Of a stretch of DNA of 64,000 bases, positions 1-7,530 are shown piece by piece. Each line of letters opens with the position of its first letter. Position 1 is the first letter of the stretch. A program made the translations under genes and the position numbers. The notes beneath the pieces were generated by a model, which had not been told where the DNA came from, did not search any database, and worked only from the letters and a program-made list of their open reading frames with translations. The DNA is from JACKAL01 sp964400355 (GTDB lineage Bacteria > Bdellovibrionota > Bdellovibrionia > Bdellovibrionales > JAGQZY01), in assembly GCA_964400355.1 (NCBI GenBank), contig CAYNTO010000003.1, positions 1-64,000 on the forward strand, given 5' to 3'.

Positions 1-48
1 TCAAAATTCCAAAAGTGTTAGTGCCCTATATGGGCGGGGTGAGCGAGA

Positions 49-234
49 TCAAGTAGCGTGGGCGCCGAACTCGAGCAGTTCGCCGTCCTGCGCTTCGTAA
101 ACCACCTGTATCGGGCGGCAACAGACTTCGCAGTCTTCGATATAGGTTTGCGAGCCGTCGACGCTGGGATCGAGGAGCATCGAGATCTCCTCAAGGCAGT
201 AGGGGCAGGTGAAAAACTGTTCGATTTCGTCCAT
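49..234 (-). CDS. CPXCG motif cysteine-rich small protein
   Basis: A 61-residue protein with two cysteine pairs, CPYC near residue 10 and CEVCC near residue 36, the spacing of the CPXCG-containing cysteine-rich family, which is a small zinc-ribbon-like fold of unknown role. The residue after the first CPxC is L rather than G. The middle is acidic and there is no signal peptide, so it should be cytoplasmic. It lies just upstream of a divergent tRNA gene and is the last ordinary chromosomal gene before the inserted island. Family assignment is from the motif; no function is known. Confidence 0.8.
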   Translation of the reverse strand: MDEIEQFFTCPYCLEEISMLLDPSVDGSQTYIEDCEVCCRPIQVVYEAQDGELLEFGAHAT

Positions 235-384
235 AGGGATATTCTACCTATCCAACACGCCCAGAACCAATAGTTAGCCTTAAAATCACCCACTCTATGC
301 ACCGCACAACAGGGTCGAACCTTGTCTAGACGCCCAAAATTGCATAGATTCTCTATTCCGCACGTTCTATCAGTTTTCTTATTC

Positions 385-474
385 GGAGAGATGGCTGAGC
401 GGTTGAAAGCACCGGTCTTGAAAACCGGCAGCCCCTCGCGGGGCTCGTGAGTTCGAATCTCACTCTCTCCGCCA
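385..474 (+). tRNA. tRNA-Ser(UGA), island insertion target
   Basis: The acceptor stem GGAGAG pairs with CTCTCC at 465-470, followed by the discriminator G and an encoded CCA (472-474). The anticodon stem CCGGT/ACCGG encloses the loop CTTGAAA, anticodon TGA. A long variable arm (cagcccctcgcggggctcg) is typical of class II serine tRNAs, and the T-arm reads GTGAGTTCGAATCTCAC. The last 15 bases are overlapped by the 3' end of the serine recombinase gene on the other strand, so this is the attachment locus of the island that follows; the tRNA itself looks complete. Confidence 0.97.
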
Positions 475-2025
475 ATTCTGATCTTGCTTCATTTCACTCA
501 AAGTCTGAAATGGTTTTATCAATTCATATCGAACAGTTATCCCATCTAACCATCGGTTCGATAGTAACTTATCGAGGAGCTCCTTGCGCTCTTCACTAGT
601 CATGTGAATCCAAAGCGATTCTGCATTGTTAGTCAGTTCGATAATGGATTCGATAGTTTCTCCAGCGGATTCGTTAATTTTAAGCTGAGCCGTTTTCATT
701 AGTTGAGCAAAATTGCGACGCTCATCCTGTAGGCGCTTTCTTTGAATGTTGTAAATATCGAGGTCTATGGCTCCCGAGGCAAAGAGATCATATGTTCGGT
801 TTTCTTTTTCGTCGAGCTGAGCAAGAGCGGCAGTATATCTTTCTAAATCATTTTTTACCGCATTTTTGGAGGCGGTTAGCGTTTCATTAACGGCCATCAA
901 TAATTGACTGCGAAAGTCTTCACGGATGGAAATTCTTTTAACTGCTCCGCCTAGCTGATCCATTATGGATTTTTCAGAAACACTTTTTAAATGTTTATGA
1001 GTTCGCTTGCCATTTGAGCATCTGTAATACTGATACGTTTTTAGTTCTCCAGTGTCTTTGAGTTTCTTAGTTTTAGGATCAAAGGTTATAACGCAACCAC
1101 AGTTAGGATCACCACATTGAATCCACCCACTCCCAAAGAGGCCAGAGCTATTCTTTCGGTATGGGTTTTTAATGCCAAAAGTTTCTTGTACCCTCCAAAA
1201 GAGCTCAGGCGATATGATACGCTCGTGCTTTCCTTTGTATTCAATACCGCTCCACTCAAATCGACCATCATAGAAAATATTTTTTAGGCGACGTTCGATA
1301 CTTCCGGAATGGTAATTTTTGAGTTCTGTGGGAGAGATTAACCCCTCCCGTATAATTTGATTTCTAACTTCGCGCCAGGAGGGCGTCTCGCGCTGTGCTC
1401 GAATTTCAAATTCTCGTACAACTCGACGACGTGTTTGTTCATTTGGATCAACAACAATAGTCGAACCACGGCGCTGTTCAAAGCCACGGTCGGTTTTCAA
1501 TTTTTGATTAATGTACCCATCCGGAGGCCTGCATCCAGGCCACCAACCTGTCTCTGCTTTTGCTCGAGTCGCCTTACGTACCTTTGTGCTTAGATCACGC
1601 GAATAATTTTTATTGATGGCAGCTTGAATATCTCGGTTAAAAAACTCAGAGTCTGGACTATTTTTGTGGAGGATCTTTTGATCGGCAATGTAATGTAAAA
1701 CAATTTTTCCAGCACGAACCAGATCCTCGTTTGTTTCATTGTCGGTTAGATTTCGTGCTTCGCGGTCGTATTTATGAAACAGGATGTGCTGAACGCCATC
1801 TCTAAGAGCCTTTGCAATGGCAGCTTTGTACTTGGTACGAAGTTCTGACTTGCGAGCTGTTTCTACAATAGGCACAGCCGCAATTAATTCAAGACCATGA
1901 CGACGGCAGTATTCTTCACACTCACGCTTTTGTGTTAGCCACGAAGTATTGCCCTCTTGACCGCTGCTGCTAACCCGCAAGGGCGCTATCGCTTTTTTAT
2001 TTTTACCCTGCCAGACCTCGTTCAT
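460..2025 (-). CDS. Large serine recombinase (site-specific integrase)
   Basis: A 521-residue recombinase that should integrate and excise the island. The N-terminal resolvase domain carries RVSSSGQ (residues 17-23, catalytic serine at about 19) and the arginine-rich segment HKYDREARNLTDNE. A recombinase domain follows (GWWPGCRPPDGY...), then a zinc ribbon with a CGDPNCGC pair and a later YYRC, and a coiled-coil segment near residues 385-450, the standard layout of large serine integrases. The start is preceded by AGGAG at a good distance. The stop codon lies inside the T-arm of tRNA-Ser, so the gene overlaps the tRNA by 15 bases. Large serine integrases usually use gene or intergenic targets; a tRNA 3' end is more typical of tyrosine integrases. 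Confidence 0.93.
   Translation of the reverse strand: MNEVWQGKNKKAIAPLRVSSSGQEGNTSWLTQKRECEEYCRRHGLELIAAVPIVETARKSELRTKYKAAIAKALRDGVQHILFHKYDREARNLTDNETNEDLVRAGKIVLHYIADQKILHKNSPDSEFFNRDIQAAINKNYSRDLSTKVRKATRAKAETGWWPGCRPPDGYINQKLKTDRGFEQRRGSTIVVDPNEQTRRRVVREFEIRAQRETPSWREVRNQIIREGLISPTELKNYHSGSIERRLKNIFYDGRFEWSGIEYKGKHERIISPELFWRVQETFGIKNPYRKNSSGLFGSGWIQCGDPNCGCVITFDPKTKKLKDTGELKTYQYYRCSNGKRTHKHLKSVSEKSIMDQLGGAVKRISIREDFRSQLLMAVNETLTASKNAVKNDLERYTAALAQLDEKENRTYDLFASGAIDLDIYNIQRKRLQDERRNFAQLMKTAQLKINESAGETIESIIELTNNAESLWIHMTSEERKELLDKLLSNRWLDGITVRYELIKPFQTLSEMKQDQNWRRE
466..474 (+). repeat. Candidate attL core in tRNA-Ser 3' end
   Basis: The bases TCTCCGCCA end the tRNA gene and recur at 10078-10086. 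The bases before both copies are also similar: ACTC here and ACTCG at the right end. Serine recombinases cross over at a 2-bp core, and their sites often share only a few bases, so a short repeat is acceptable but not proof. Confidence 0.5.
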
Positions 2026-2100
2026 ATCGCTCCTACCTGTATGACAAATAAATTTAGAAATCCAGTTTTTCTCAGTTATAAACTTGTCTCGTTCTCCGTC

Positions 2101-2466
2101 TTACCAGTCTATAAGCCCCTCTGCCCTGGAGCGGTCTCGAACCTTTATCAAAATTTTCAACACTTGAGCGGCTCGCTCAATCTCTTCATATGAGCAGGTC
2201 GTCTCCGCAGGCGTGTCGGAGATTAAGTCGCCTCGCATTATCTCCTTTTGTGACGAAACTCCGAAAGTTTCTCCGTTCTGCTCCCTTTTTTGCGACGAAA
2301 CACCGACAGTTTTTCGGTTTCGCTCTCTTTTTTGTGATGAAACTCCGAAAGTTTCTCGGAATTTTTCCCCTTTTTGTGACGAAACTCCGCTAAACTCCAG
2401 CATTGTGGTCTCGTCGTCTAACAGGTTTTCCCTAAAATTCTTCGCTTCACTAAGCTTGTTCTCCAC
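2101..2466 (-). CDS. Unknown protein with 14-residue tandem repeats
   Basis: A 121-residue open frame starting at GTG, just upstream of the recombinase. Residues about 27-75 are three full copies and part of a fourth of a 14-residue unit beginning GVSSQK and followed by charged residues and ETF. The C-terminal 35 residues (YEEIERAAQVLKILIKV...) look helical. The repeats correspond to exact 42-base DNA repeats in which synonymous positions are also conserved, so the DNA may be what is selected (see the repeat entry). No ribosome binding site is clear. It could be a real small protein or an open frame caused by an in-phase repeat array. Confidence 0.45.
   Translation of the reverse strand: MENKLSEAKNFRENLLDDETTMLEFSGVSSQKGEKFRETFGVSSQKRERNRKTVGVSSQKREQNGETFGVSSQKEIMRGDLISDTPAETTCSYEEIERAAQVLKILIKVRDRSRAEGLIDW
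2246..2390. repeat. 42-bp tandem repeats with internal dyads (iteron-like)
   Basis: Three full units and a partial one start at about 2246, 2288, 2330 and 2372, exactly 42 bases apart. Copies 1 and 3 contain GAAACT-CCGAA-AGTTTC, a perfect 6-bp dyad with a 5-base loop; copy 2 keeps a degenerate form and copy 4 only the left arm. The array is beside a RepA-like helicase gene, the place where plasmids and satellites carry iterons. A coding explanation also exists because 42 is a multiple of three. Confidence 0.6.
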
Positions 2467-2542
2467 TCATAAATTCGCTTTCTTTCCCGTTCCAATCACA
2501 TCTAAAGATGCGCCATTCATTATTTCTTAGGACAAGCCTGTT

Positions 2543-2591
2543 CCGTACCCCATAAAGGGGTTACGGACCAGACAGACAATGTCTTGTCTGG
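2543..2591. other. Two tandem stem-loops at the repA 3' end
   Basis: The first stem-loop pairs CCGTACCCC (2543-2551) with GGGGTTACGG (2557-2566), with one bulged base. The second pairs CCAGACAGAC (2568-2577) with GTCTTGTCTGG (2581-2591) around AAT, again with one bulge. The second ends directly at the stop codon of repA. Neither is followed by a T-run, so a simple intrinsic terminator is not obvious. Together with the 42-bp repeats they form a non-coding or weakly coding block that could hold the replication origin. Confidence 0.5.
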
Positions 2592-3716
2592 TTAACCTTC
2601 GCTTTCGGACAGTACAGGACTCTCGGACGCATTTTTTATAATCCGAACGATTGTTCCTGAGATTTCAATCAGCCCTTCCTTTACTAAAGCCTCTTTAACT
2701 GCTTTAAAGGCGCTTGAACGCGTTTGGCGACTACTGCTTGGGTAAAACCTTTCGCAGAACAACTTTCGCCAGTCCTCGAGGTTTATGTCGTCACTTGTAT
2801 TTTGAAGTGCGACCATCTGAAGTGACTTCCAACCTTTTTGCGGCACTTGAGTTAGGTTAGATGTACCTTTCTCACTGTTTTTGATTTGTGCTTCTTTAAC
2901 TACGCATGAGGTGTGCGCCCCACCTAGTGTGGCGTCTTCCCATATAACCTGCTTTAATTCTAAACACATCGGCTTATCTATTTCATAATCACGCTGCTTT
3001 TTTATGCTAACTAAAATTTGGCCTTTTGGATTTTTCGTCAGAACAAGTTCCGTATCAATAGCCCCCTTTAACAATGAATGACCACGAGCACCCTTATTAG
3101 TGTCCTTACCAGGGTGGTGAACTACTATTACGGTAACTCCAGTTGCCTGCCTAATTAGATCCATCGTCTTTACAAAAGTCCCCATGTCTGCGCTCGCATT
3201 CTCATCACCTCCTGATAAAGCCCTGCTTAATGTGTCGATGACAACTAATCGAATAGGTTGATTAAAAACTTTTTCCATATTGTTGATGATCTTAATAATT
3301 TGGCCAAAATCTTTATTTGAGCTACACAAATCTATCGAACCATAAGCCAGTCGAAACGGAAGACCACCTTCCAGCAATCCATTCGCTCGTTTGTAAGCTT
3401 CAATTCTTTTTTTAATGTTTCTTCCTCCCTCACCCGCCAGATACAAAACAGCTCCTTGCTCCACCTTTCGACCTAACCATGATTTACCGCGAGCAATCGA
3501 AAGCGCGATATCCAGCGCGACAAAGGTTTTGCCGACATTAGGTTCGCCCACAAGAAGAGCAAAGCTCTCTAGATCAATTAGACCTTCAATGAGAGGGTTG
3601 GATGAGAGGTCGTACTGAATATTCTTAAAATCCTCAAACTTAATGCCCGAACTCTCATCAAGAGAAGTTAGCGACAGGTCTGCAATTATGTCTGCTGCTG
3701 ACTTAAGATCACTCAT
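2592..3716 (-). CDS. RepA-like AAA helicase (hexameric replicative type)
   Basis: A 374-residue ATPase of the RepA/AAA_25 type, related to the RSF1010 RepA and DnaB-like RecA-fold helicases. The Walker A motif is GEPNVGKT at about residue 57, followed by ARGKSWLGRKVEQGAVLYLAGEG, a characteristic RepA-family stretch. The Walker B region is VVIDTLSRALSGGDEN and the arginine-finger region is VIVVHHPGKD. The last 100 residues look like a small winged-helix tail. The chosen ATG (3714-3716) overlaps the stop of the upstream gene by 8 bases; an in-frame ATG 8 codons upstream is also possible. It probably loads or drives replication of the island. No primase domain is visible in it. Confidence 0.85.
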   Translation of the reverse strand: MSDLKSAADIIADLSLTSLDESSGIKFEDFKNIQYDLSSNPLIEGLIDLESFALLVGEPNVGKTFVALDIALSIARGKSWLGRKVEQGAVLYLAGEGGRNIKKRIEAYKRANGLLEGGLPFRLAYGSIDLCSSNKDFGQIIKIINNMEKVFNQPIRLVVIDTLSRALSGGDENASADMGTFVKTMDLIRQATGVTVIVVHHPGKDTNKGARGHSLLKGAIDTELVLTKNPKGQILVSIKKQRDYEIDKPMCLELKQVIWEDATLGGAHTSCVVKEAQIKNSEKGTSNLTQVPQKGWKSLQMVALQNTSDDINLEDWRKLFCERFYPSSSRQTRSSAFKAVKEALVKEGLIEISGTIVRIIKNASESPVLSESEG

Positions 3717-3981
3717 GTCGTCTCGATTGCTCAAAAGCATCTACTAATGAACGCTGAACATCTCCAGACAATCCCTTTTCTCCAAACAGGTTCAAAAGCT
3801 GTCCGCGAATTATGCGCCAATTTGAAGATGAGCCTATTTGTGCCTCAACGATATCAAGAACTCTTCCTCGACAAGAATTGATTAGATTAAGAATGTCTTG
3901 CTCAAGCTGTTCTTTTATACGATTTGTTTTTTGCATTTTTGCCTCATATTCTCGAGGCCGGATAAAGATGAGCCATCCCAT
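3709..3981 (-). CDS. Unknown small protein, start uncertain
   Basis: An open frame that runs from 4230 to 3709. Its first half would overlap the end of the preceding gene (4077-4886) by 154 bases, so an internal start is more likely: ATG at 3981 gives 90 residues, TTG at 4008 gives 99. The C-terminal part is charged and probably helical (EQLEQDILNLINSC, then LNLFGEKGLSGDVQRSLVDAF). It overlaps the repA start by 8 bases, so the two are probably co-translated. No family is recognised. A partner of the helicase, such as a loader, is a guess from position only. Confidence 0.55.
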   Translation of the reverse strand: MGWLIFIRPREYEAKMQKTNRIKEQLEQDILNLINSCRGRVLDIVEAQIGSSSNWRIIRGQLLNLFGEKGLSGDVQRSLVDAFEQSRRHE

Positions 3982-4076
3982 TCCAAACTTACCCGACCAT
4001 TGAGACAAAAATAGCCAGTTTTCTAAAAACGACCAGTGGGAACATTTTAGGGTTACTTTTGATCCAAAATGTTCCG

Positions 4077-4886
4077 CTATTTTACTTTTTTTGAACGGTA
4101 TTCCACCATTTTTCTCCGCTTCCGCGTTCGATCTTGCTGTTGTTTGCGTGTGGTATTGGGGGCATGTGGTATCCCAGCTATAACCATTGCGACGTCTTCT
4201 GCTAATGCGTGCAGTGGTTGATTGAACCATTGAGTAAAGAGAATTGAAACGGCTTCTCTTGTGAAAATATCTACAAAATTCGATTGAGCTCTTTTTGCGA
4301 TATCCGTTAGCTTCTCAACGTTTGCTTTATCGCCAACAAACATGTGAATGCGCGGTAGTGTATTTTTATGGTAAAACGCCAACTGGTTATTAAGCTCTTT
4401 GTGCATTCTATCAAGTTGCTTTGTATAAGACTGGTCCCCATCTAACTCACCCCGAGTAACAAGTTCTTTTGTTTCAAAGGTACTGCAAAACTTATCAATT
4501 TCTACGATGGTCTGTTGTAGCTTGCGAACCTGACGTGTGGTCTTTACTTGAAGCCCTTTGATTTTCTGAATCTCTGGCTTTGTTAGCTTCATTTCTTGTG
4601 CGTCCAACCTAATCATACCTACAAATGTCAAAAATTCCTTTGATTGTTGTAATCTCTTTTCATTCGGTAATGAGTTAAATTTTTTCCAGAGATTTTCTAA
4701 CCTTGAATCAGTTAAGAGGCGATCCTGCATTTCTATCTCTGTCTTGTTTCTGGCGCGCCAAGCCTTAAGAAACTTTTCATCTAAGGGAGGCGGACTTACT
4801 TTAACCCTGTCGTTTAACACAGAGGCACCAAGATCTGGCGTTATCCACTCCGCAAATGAATGTGTTTTAGAACCCTTCCCCGCCAT
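4077..4886 (-). CDS. Unknown helical basic protein of the island
   Basis: A 269-residue protein with no signal peptide or membrane segment. Residues 85-220 are rich in K, E, Q and L and look like long helices, some coiled-coil. The last 25 residues are strongly basic (TRKQQQDRTRKRRK), which suggests nucleic acid contact. AAAGG about 8 bases upstream supports the ATG. It is the first gene of the probable replication operon 4886 to 2592. I recognise no family; replication accessory or mobilisation protein are both possible. Confidence 0.7.
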   Translation of the reverse strand: MAGKGSKTHSFAEWITPDLGASVLNDRVKVSPPPLDEKFLKAWRARNKTEIEMQDRLLTDSRLENLWKKFNSLPNEKRLQQSKEFLTFVGMIRLDAQEMKLTKPEIQKIKGLQVKTTRQVRKLQQTIVEIDKFCSTFETKELVTRGELDGDQSYTKQLDRMHKELNNQLAFYHKNTLPRIHMFVGDKANVEKLTDIAKRAQSNFVDIFTREAVSILFTQWFNQPLHALAEDVAMVIAGIPHAPNTTRKQQQDRTRKRRKMVEYRSKKVK

Positions 4887-4926
4887 ACCCGATAACCTTT
4901 CCCAGTATTAAAGATTCTTTTGCACC

Positions 4927-5154
4927 TTAATCTCGCTTTTTAAGTGCTTTTAAACCTAGCTCGAGAGCCTCTACGATTACGTCATTTTTGTTCACAAACG
5001 GAGCATCATTAGAACGTCGTTTGTTCAAGGAGCTTTGAATTGTCTCGATTAGATCCGACAACTCCTTTTTTTTAGCCTTTGAAACCCTAAAAGCAAATTG
5101 TGGGTACTCAGAGGGTAGCTTTTTCTCATCTTTAGGAATTGGTCTTCTGCCCAT
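4927..5154 (-). CDS. Ribbon-helix-helix-like DNA-binding protein
   Basis: A 75-residue basic protein. A short strand (FAFRVSK) is followed by two helices (KKKELSDLIETIQSSL and KNDVIVEALELGLKAL), the ribbon-helix-helix pattern of plasmid copy-control and mobilisation regulators. It is transcribed leftward ahead of the replication genes and divergently from the XRE regulator, so it could control its own operon or the origin. The fold call rests on pattern alone. Confidence 0.6.
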   Translation of the reverse strand: MGRRPIPKDEKKLPSEYPQFAFRVSKAKKKELSDLIETIQSSLNKRRSNDAPFVNKNDVIVEALELGLKALKKRD

Positions 5155-5178
5155 AAAACCCAGGTTGAACTATATTTA

Positions 5179-5191
5179 ATTGTAATACAAT
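5179..5191. promoter_or_regulatory. Dyad between divergent RHH and XRE genes
   Basis: ATTGTA-A-TACAAT is a perfect 6-bp inverted repeat in the 168-base AT-rich intergenic region (5155-5322) between the leftward replication operon and the rightward XRE gene. A second small dyad, GCAT-T-ATGC, lies at about 5219-5227. The position is what a phage-type switch operator would occupy. Which of the two neighbouring DNA-binding proteins would use it cannot be told. Confidence 0.4.
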
Positions 5192-5322
5192 AAAAATGCT
5201 GGACATTTATATTGCGTTGCATTATGCTGATTGTATGAACTGGGCCAATGACTCTTTGTTTAGACCTAACCTATGTAGCAGTCCGATGATAAAGACGATT
5301 CGTACGGCAATAAGGATTTTAG

Positions 5323-5688
5323 ATGTTTAAGTCGGACAATCTCTCAACTCTTACATCAGGTGGTCCGATTGTGACCTTGATGAATCTTAAGCAACAACTA
5401 AAATTTTATTTAGAACATCGTGAGGTTAGCGCCTCTCAGTTAGCACGAAAGGCGAAGGTCCCTAAGCAGTCTATTTCTGGTTGGCTTGCAGGCTCTAATC
5501 CCCGCGATATAAGGCAGATTAAGCGCGTCGCTGATGTTTTGGGAGTTACGATAGATCATCTTATGTTCGGCAGCGGGGAAGATAGCCAACAATCGAAAGC
5601 AAAGTCATTCGATGCGCTGATTGATGGCGAATGGTTCAGTGGCTTATTTGAAGTGCGTTTACGACGTATAAAGGATAATAAAAAATGA
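5323..5688 (+). CDS. XRE/Cro-CI-type HTH regulator
   Basis: A 121-residue protein with a helix-turn-helix of the XRE class at residues 23-80: LKFYLEHREVSASQLARKAKV is the first half, followed by SISGWLAGSNPRD and ADVLGVTIDHLMFG. The C-terminal 35 residues are not a peptidase domain, so it is not a LexA/CI-type cleavable repressor. AAGGA lies 8 bases before the chosen ATG; an internal ATG at 5380 would give only the HTH part. Its stop overlaps the start of the following lipoprotein gene (ATGA), so the two are co-translated. It is likely the regulator of the island. Confidence 0.85.
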   Translation: MFKSDNLSTLTSGGPIVTLMNLKQQLKFYLEHREVSASQLARKAKVPKQSISGWLAGSNPRDIRQIKRVADVLGVTIDHLMFGSGEDSQQSKAKSFDALIDGEWFSGLFEVRLRRIKDNKK

Positions 5689-6329
5689 TAAAATTACTTT
5701 TCACATTAGGTTTTCAAGCTAGCTTTTTTATTTTAGGTGTCTCGGCCTGCTCCACCTCTCCCACCGAAAAGGAATGGATTGAGCGCAAGAATAATCCCGT
5801 CTTTGCTAAAGAAAAAGCGCTCTTTAAAGAACGACTTGGCGGCAAAGAGATTTGTTCCTCAGTCGGTCTTTTCGACTTTGTAATTTTGAATGGCCCCAAC
5901 CCTAACTACGCTTGTCTTTATCCAACATCGAAACTTGAGCCCACTGACAATCACAATATAGCGTTAGGACAACACAGGGGTCGGCTAGAGATTGTGCAAG
6001 TATCACATGATGGTTTCCTGGTGAAAAGCGTTTTTCCAGGGGGTAAAAATATCTTTGTTCACAAAACAGATGAGTCAGGATTGGTAGATGGGTCTTTCAT
6101 TGATTCTGCACCATCAGGAATGCTGTACGAATACGCTGGGCCATTTAGTTATGATTCGGCATTTGGTCGTAGAACAATACACTCGTTCAAAAAGATTGAA
6201 TTAGCCCAAGTACAAAAGGCGCATATCGATTTAAGCATTTATAACCCAAACGATGAGGTTCTTGCTAATCTTGAAATCTGGAAACAGCTAAAAGAGAGCT
6301 TTCAAAAGCGAGAAAAACAATCCCCTTAG
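5685..6329 (+). CDS. Putative lipoprotein of the island, unknown
   Basis: A 214-residue protein. The first 22 residues form a signal peptide ending LGVSAC, a lipobox with cysteine at residue 22, so it is probably attached to a membrane. The mature part has two further cysteines (EICSSVG and YACLYP) that could form a disulphide. It is translationally coupled to the XRE regulator. A surface lipoprotein carried by a satellite or prophage may act in lysogenic conversion or superinfection exclusion, but no homologous family is recognised. Confidence 0.7.
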   Translation: MIKLLFTLGFQASFFILGVSACSTSPTEKEWIERKNNPVFAKEKALFKERLGGKEICSSVGLFDFVILNGPNPNYACLYPTSKLEPTDNHNIALGQHRGRLEIVQVSHDGFLVKSVFPGGKNIFVHKTDESGLVDGSFIDSAPSGMLYEYAGPFSYDSAFGRRTIHSFKKIELAQVQKAHIDLSIYNPNDEVLANLEIWKQLKESFQKREKQSP

Positions 6330-6338
6330 TATTTTTGT

Positions 6339-6698
6339 TCACTTCCAGCGTTCTGGATCTCGATTTCTAAGCCATAAGATCTGCGCCTTAACATCTGGAG
6401 GTAGGTGCATAACGCTTTGAACACGAAGGCACTTGCCCCTGTGAATAAAGATCTTTTCAGTGGCTACGGAATAGCCAATTGCTCGTTGATAAAGGGACGC
6501 CTCGACTCGTTGATCTGCAATCCTCTTGGCCCGCTTAATGGTGTGCAGAAATTCAGGTTTATGCGCCTTCCAGTTATTTACCGTTCTTAATGAAACACCT
6601 ATTATTTCAGATACTTGAGAATCAGTTTTACCATCCGCATAAAGAGCAATCATTTTTTCTTTTATTTCACTATTAAATTTTGAAGGTCTTCCAGCCAT
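6339..6698 (-). CDS. Phage terminase small subunit-like protein
   Basis: A 119-residue protein with an N-terminal helix-turn-helix (residues 10-50; KMIALYADGKTDSQVSEIIG then SLRTVNNWKAH) and the C-terminal signature of small terminases: EASLYQRAIGYS followed by FIHRG, then ILWLRNRDPERWK at the end. Small terminases bind the packaging site and guide the large subunit. No large terminase, portal or capsid gene is in the island. A solitary terS is a hallmark of phage satellites that redirect packaging. A plain HTH regulator derived from such a protein is the alternative. Confidence 0.7.
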   Translation of the reverse strand: MAGRPSKFNSEIKEKMIALYADGKTDSQVSEIIGVSLRTVNNWKAHKPEFLHTIKRAKRIADQRVEASLYQRAIGYSVATEKIFIHRGKCLRVQSVMHLPPDVKAQILWLRNRDPERWK

Positions 6699-6720
6699 AC
6701 CCTATGATGACTTAAGGGTA
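6698..6720. promoter_or_regulatory. Dyad TACCCT-N11-AGGGTA at terS start
   Basis: A perfect 6-bp inverted repeat with an 11-base spacer overlaps the first base of the terS start codon and lies in the 65-base gap to the divergent gene at 6764. It fits an operator controlling one or both genes. No second copy was seen in the window. Confidence 0.4.
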
Positions 6721-6763
6721 CGGCCCATTACATTATTTTTTCAAAGGAGATCACACCCAAACA

Positions 6764-7528
6764 ATGAGCACGAAAATCGACGCTCCAGTTCTTGATGGTC
6801 AGTTTTTTTGCCTTGTAAAAATTGGCCAGCTTTCGCACTTACAATCGTTAAAAGCTGGCACTCTTCGGTTCCGCAGCTTAAATTACTATTCCGCAAAAGA
6901 AAATATCGGTAACGGCTGGCATGATCCTAGAGAAACTGTCAGGGGTGTCTTTCAGGCCAACCAAATAAAGCTAACAATTGAAGGCAATGGAAAAAAAGTT
7001 GTTTTAGACTCTTCCAACGGATTGGTAAAACAATTTTATCTTGGGTTTGCTAGATCCAACATGCGTGTACTGTGCTTTCATACACTAGCCGATGGAATAT
7101 GGGCCGATAATACTTTGGATTTATCTGATCAAACAGCTGTTAACAGGCACTTTAAAATTCCTGAACACTTTAAAGCAAAATTCTGTGGCGATCACGTTTG
7201 GGTTATTCTGGATTTTAAAGAGTTTGTGAGTCGCATTAAAAAAGCATTGCTTAGTGTCGACAACGTTCCTCATGATATAAGGTCCGGACCTGTAAGCTAT
7301 GTAGATTTCAAAAATGTGAATGGAGTACTTGCCGACAAAGACATAGGCTTTGTTAAAGGTCTACCTTTCAGCGAAGAAAAAGAGTTTCGCTTCATTGCCA
7401 CGAGTAGGGAATCACTGGATGATCCGTTTGAACTAAAAATCGGAGATTTATCCGATATAAGTACTATTTTAGAATTAGATAAATACAATAGCTGCACGGT
7501 GAACTATTCCAAAATGGGCGCTGATTAA
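6764..7528 (+). CDS. DUF2971-like protein, possible defence cargo
   Basis: A 254-residue cytoplasmic protein. The order of short motifs resembles the DUF2971 family: GTLRFRSLNYYS near residue 33, then MRVLCFHTLADGIWADN, a VWVILDF strand, VSYVDF, and a C-terminal KGLPFSEEKEFRFI. In that family these correspond to an LRFS start, a vlCFS-W block, and a final K...EkEwR motif. DUF2971 proteins are common cargo of mobile elements and have been proposed as anti-phage or abortive infection factors. AAAGGAGA stands 14 bases before the ATG. It is followed after 2 bases by a small membrane protein, so a two-gene unit is likely. Confidence 0.55.
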   Translation: MSTKIDAPVLDGQFFCLVKIGQLSHLQSLKAGTLRFRSLNYYSAKENIGNGWHDPRETVRGVFQANQIKLTIEGNGKKVVLDSSNGLVKQFYLGFARSNMRVLCFHTLADGIWADNTLDLSDQTAVNRHFKIPEHFKAKFCGDHVWVILDFKEFVSRIKKALLSVDNVPHDIRSGPVSYVDFKNVNGVLADKDIGFVKGLPFSEEKEFRFIATSRESLDDPFELKIGDLSDISTILELDKYNSCTVNYSKMGAD

Positions 7529-7530
7529 AA

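Noticed and set aside
18..302. A 94-residue leftward frame covering the CPXCG gene
   Set aside because: It is the other frame of the same stretch, with composition unlike a protein; the 61-residue frame has the cysteine motif.
2246..2390. A CRISPR array
   Set aside because: The 42-bp units are contiguous with no unique spacers, and no Cas genes are near.
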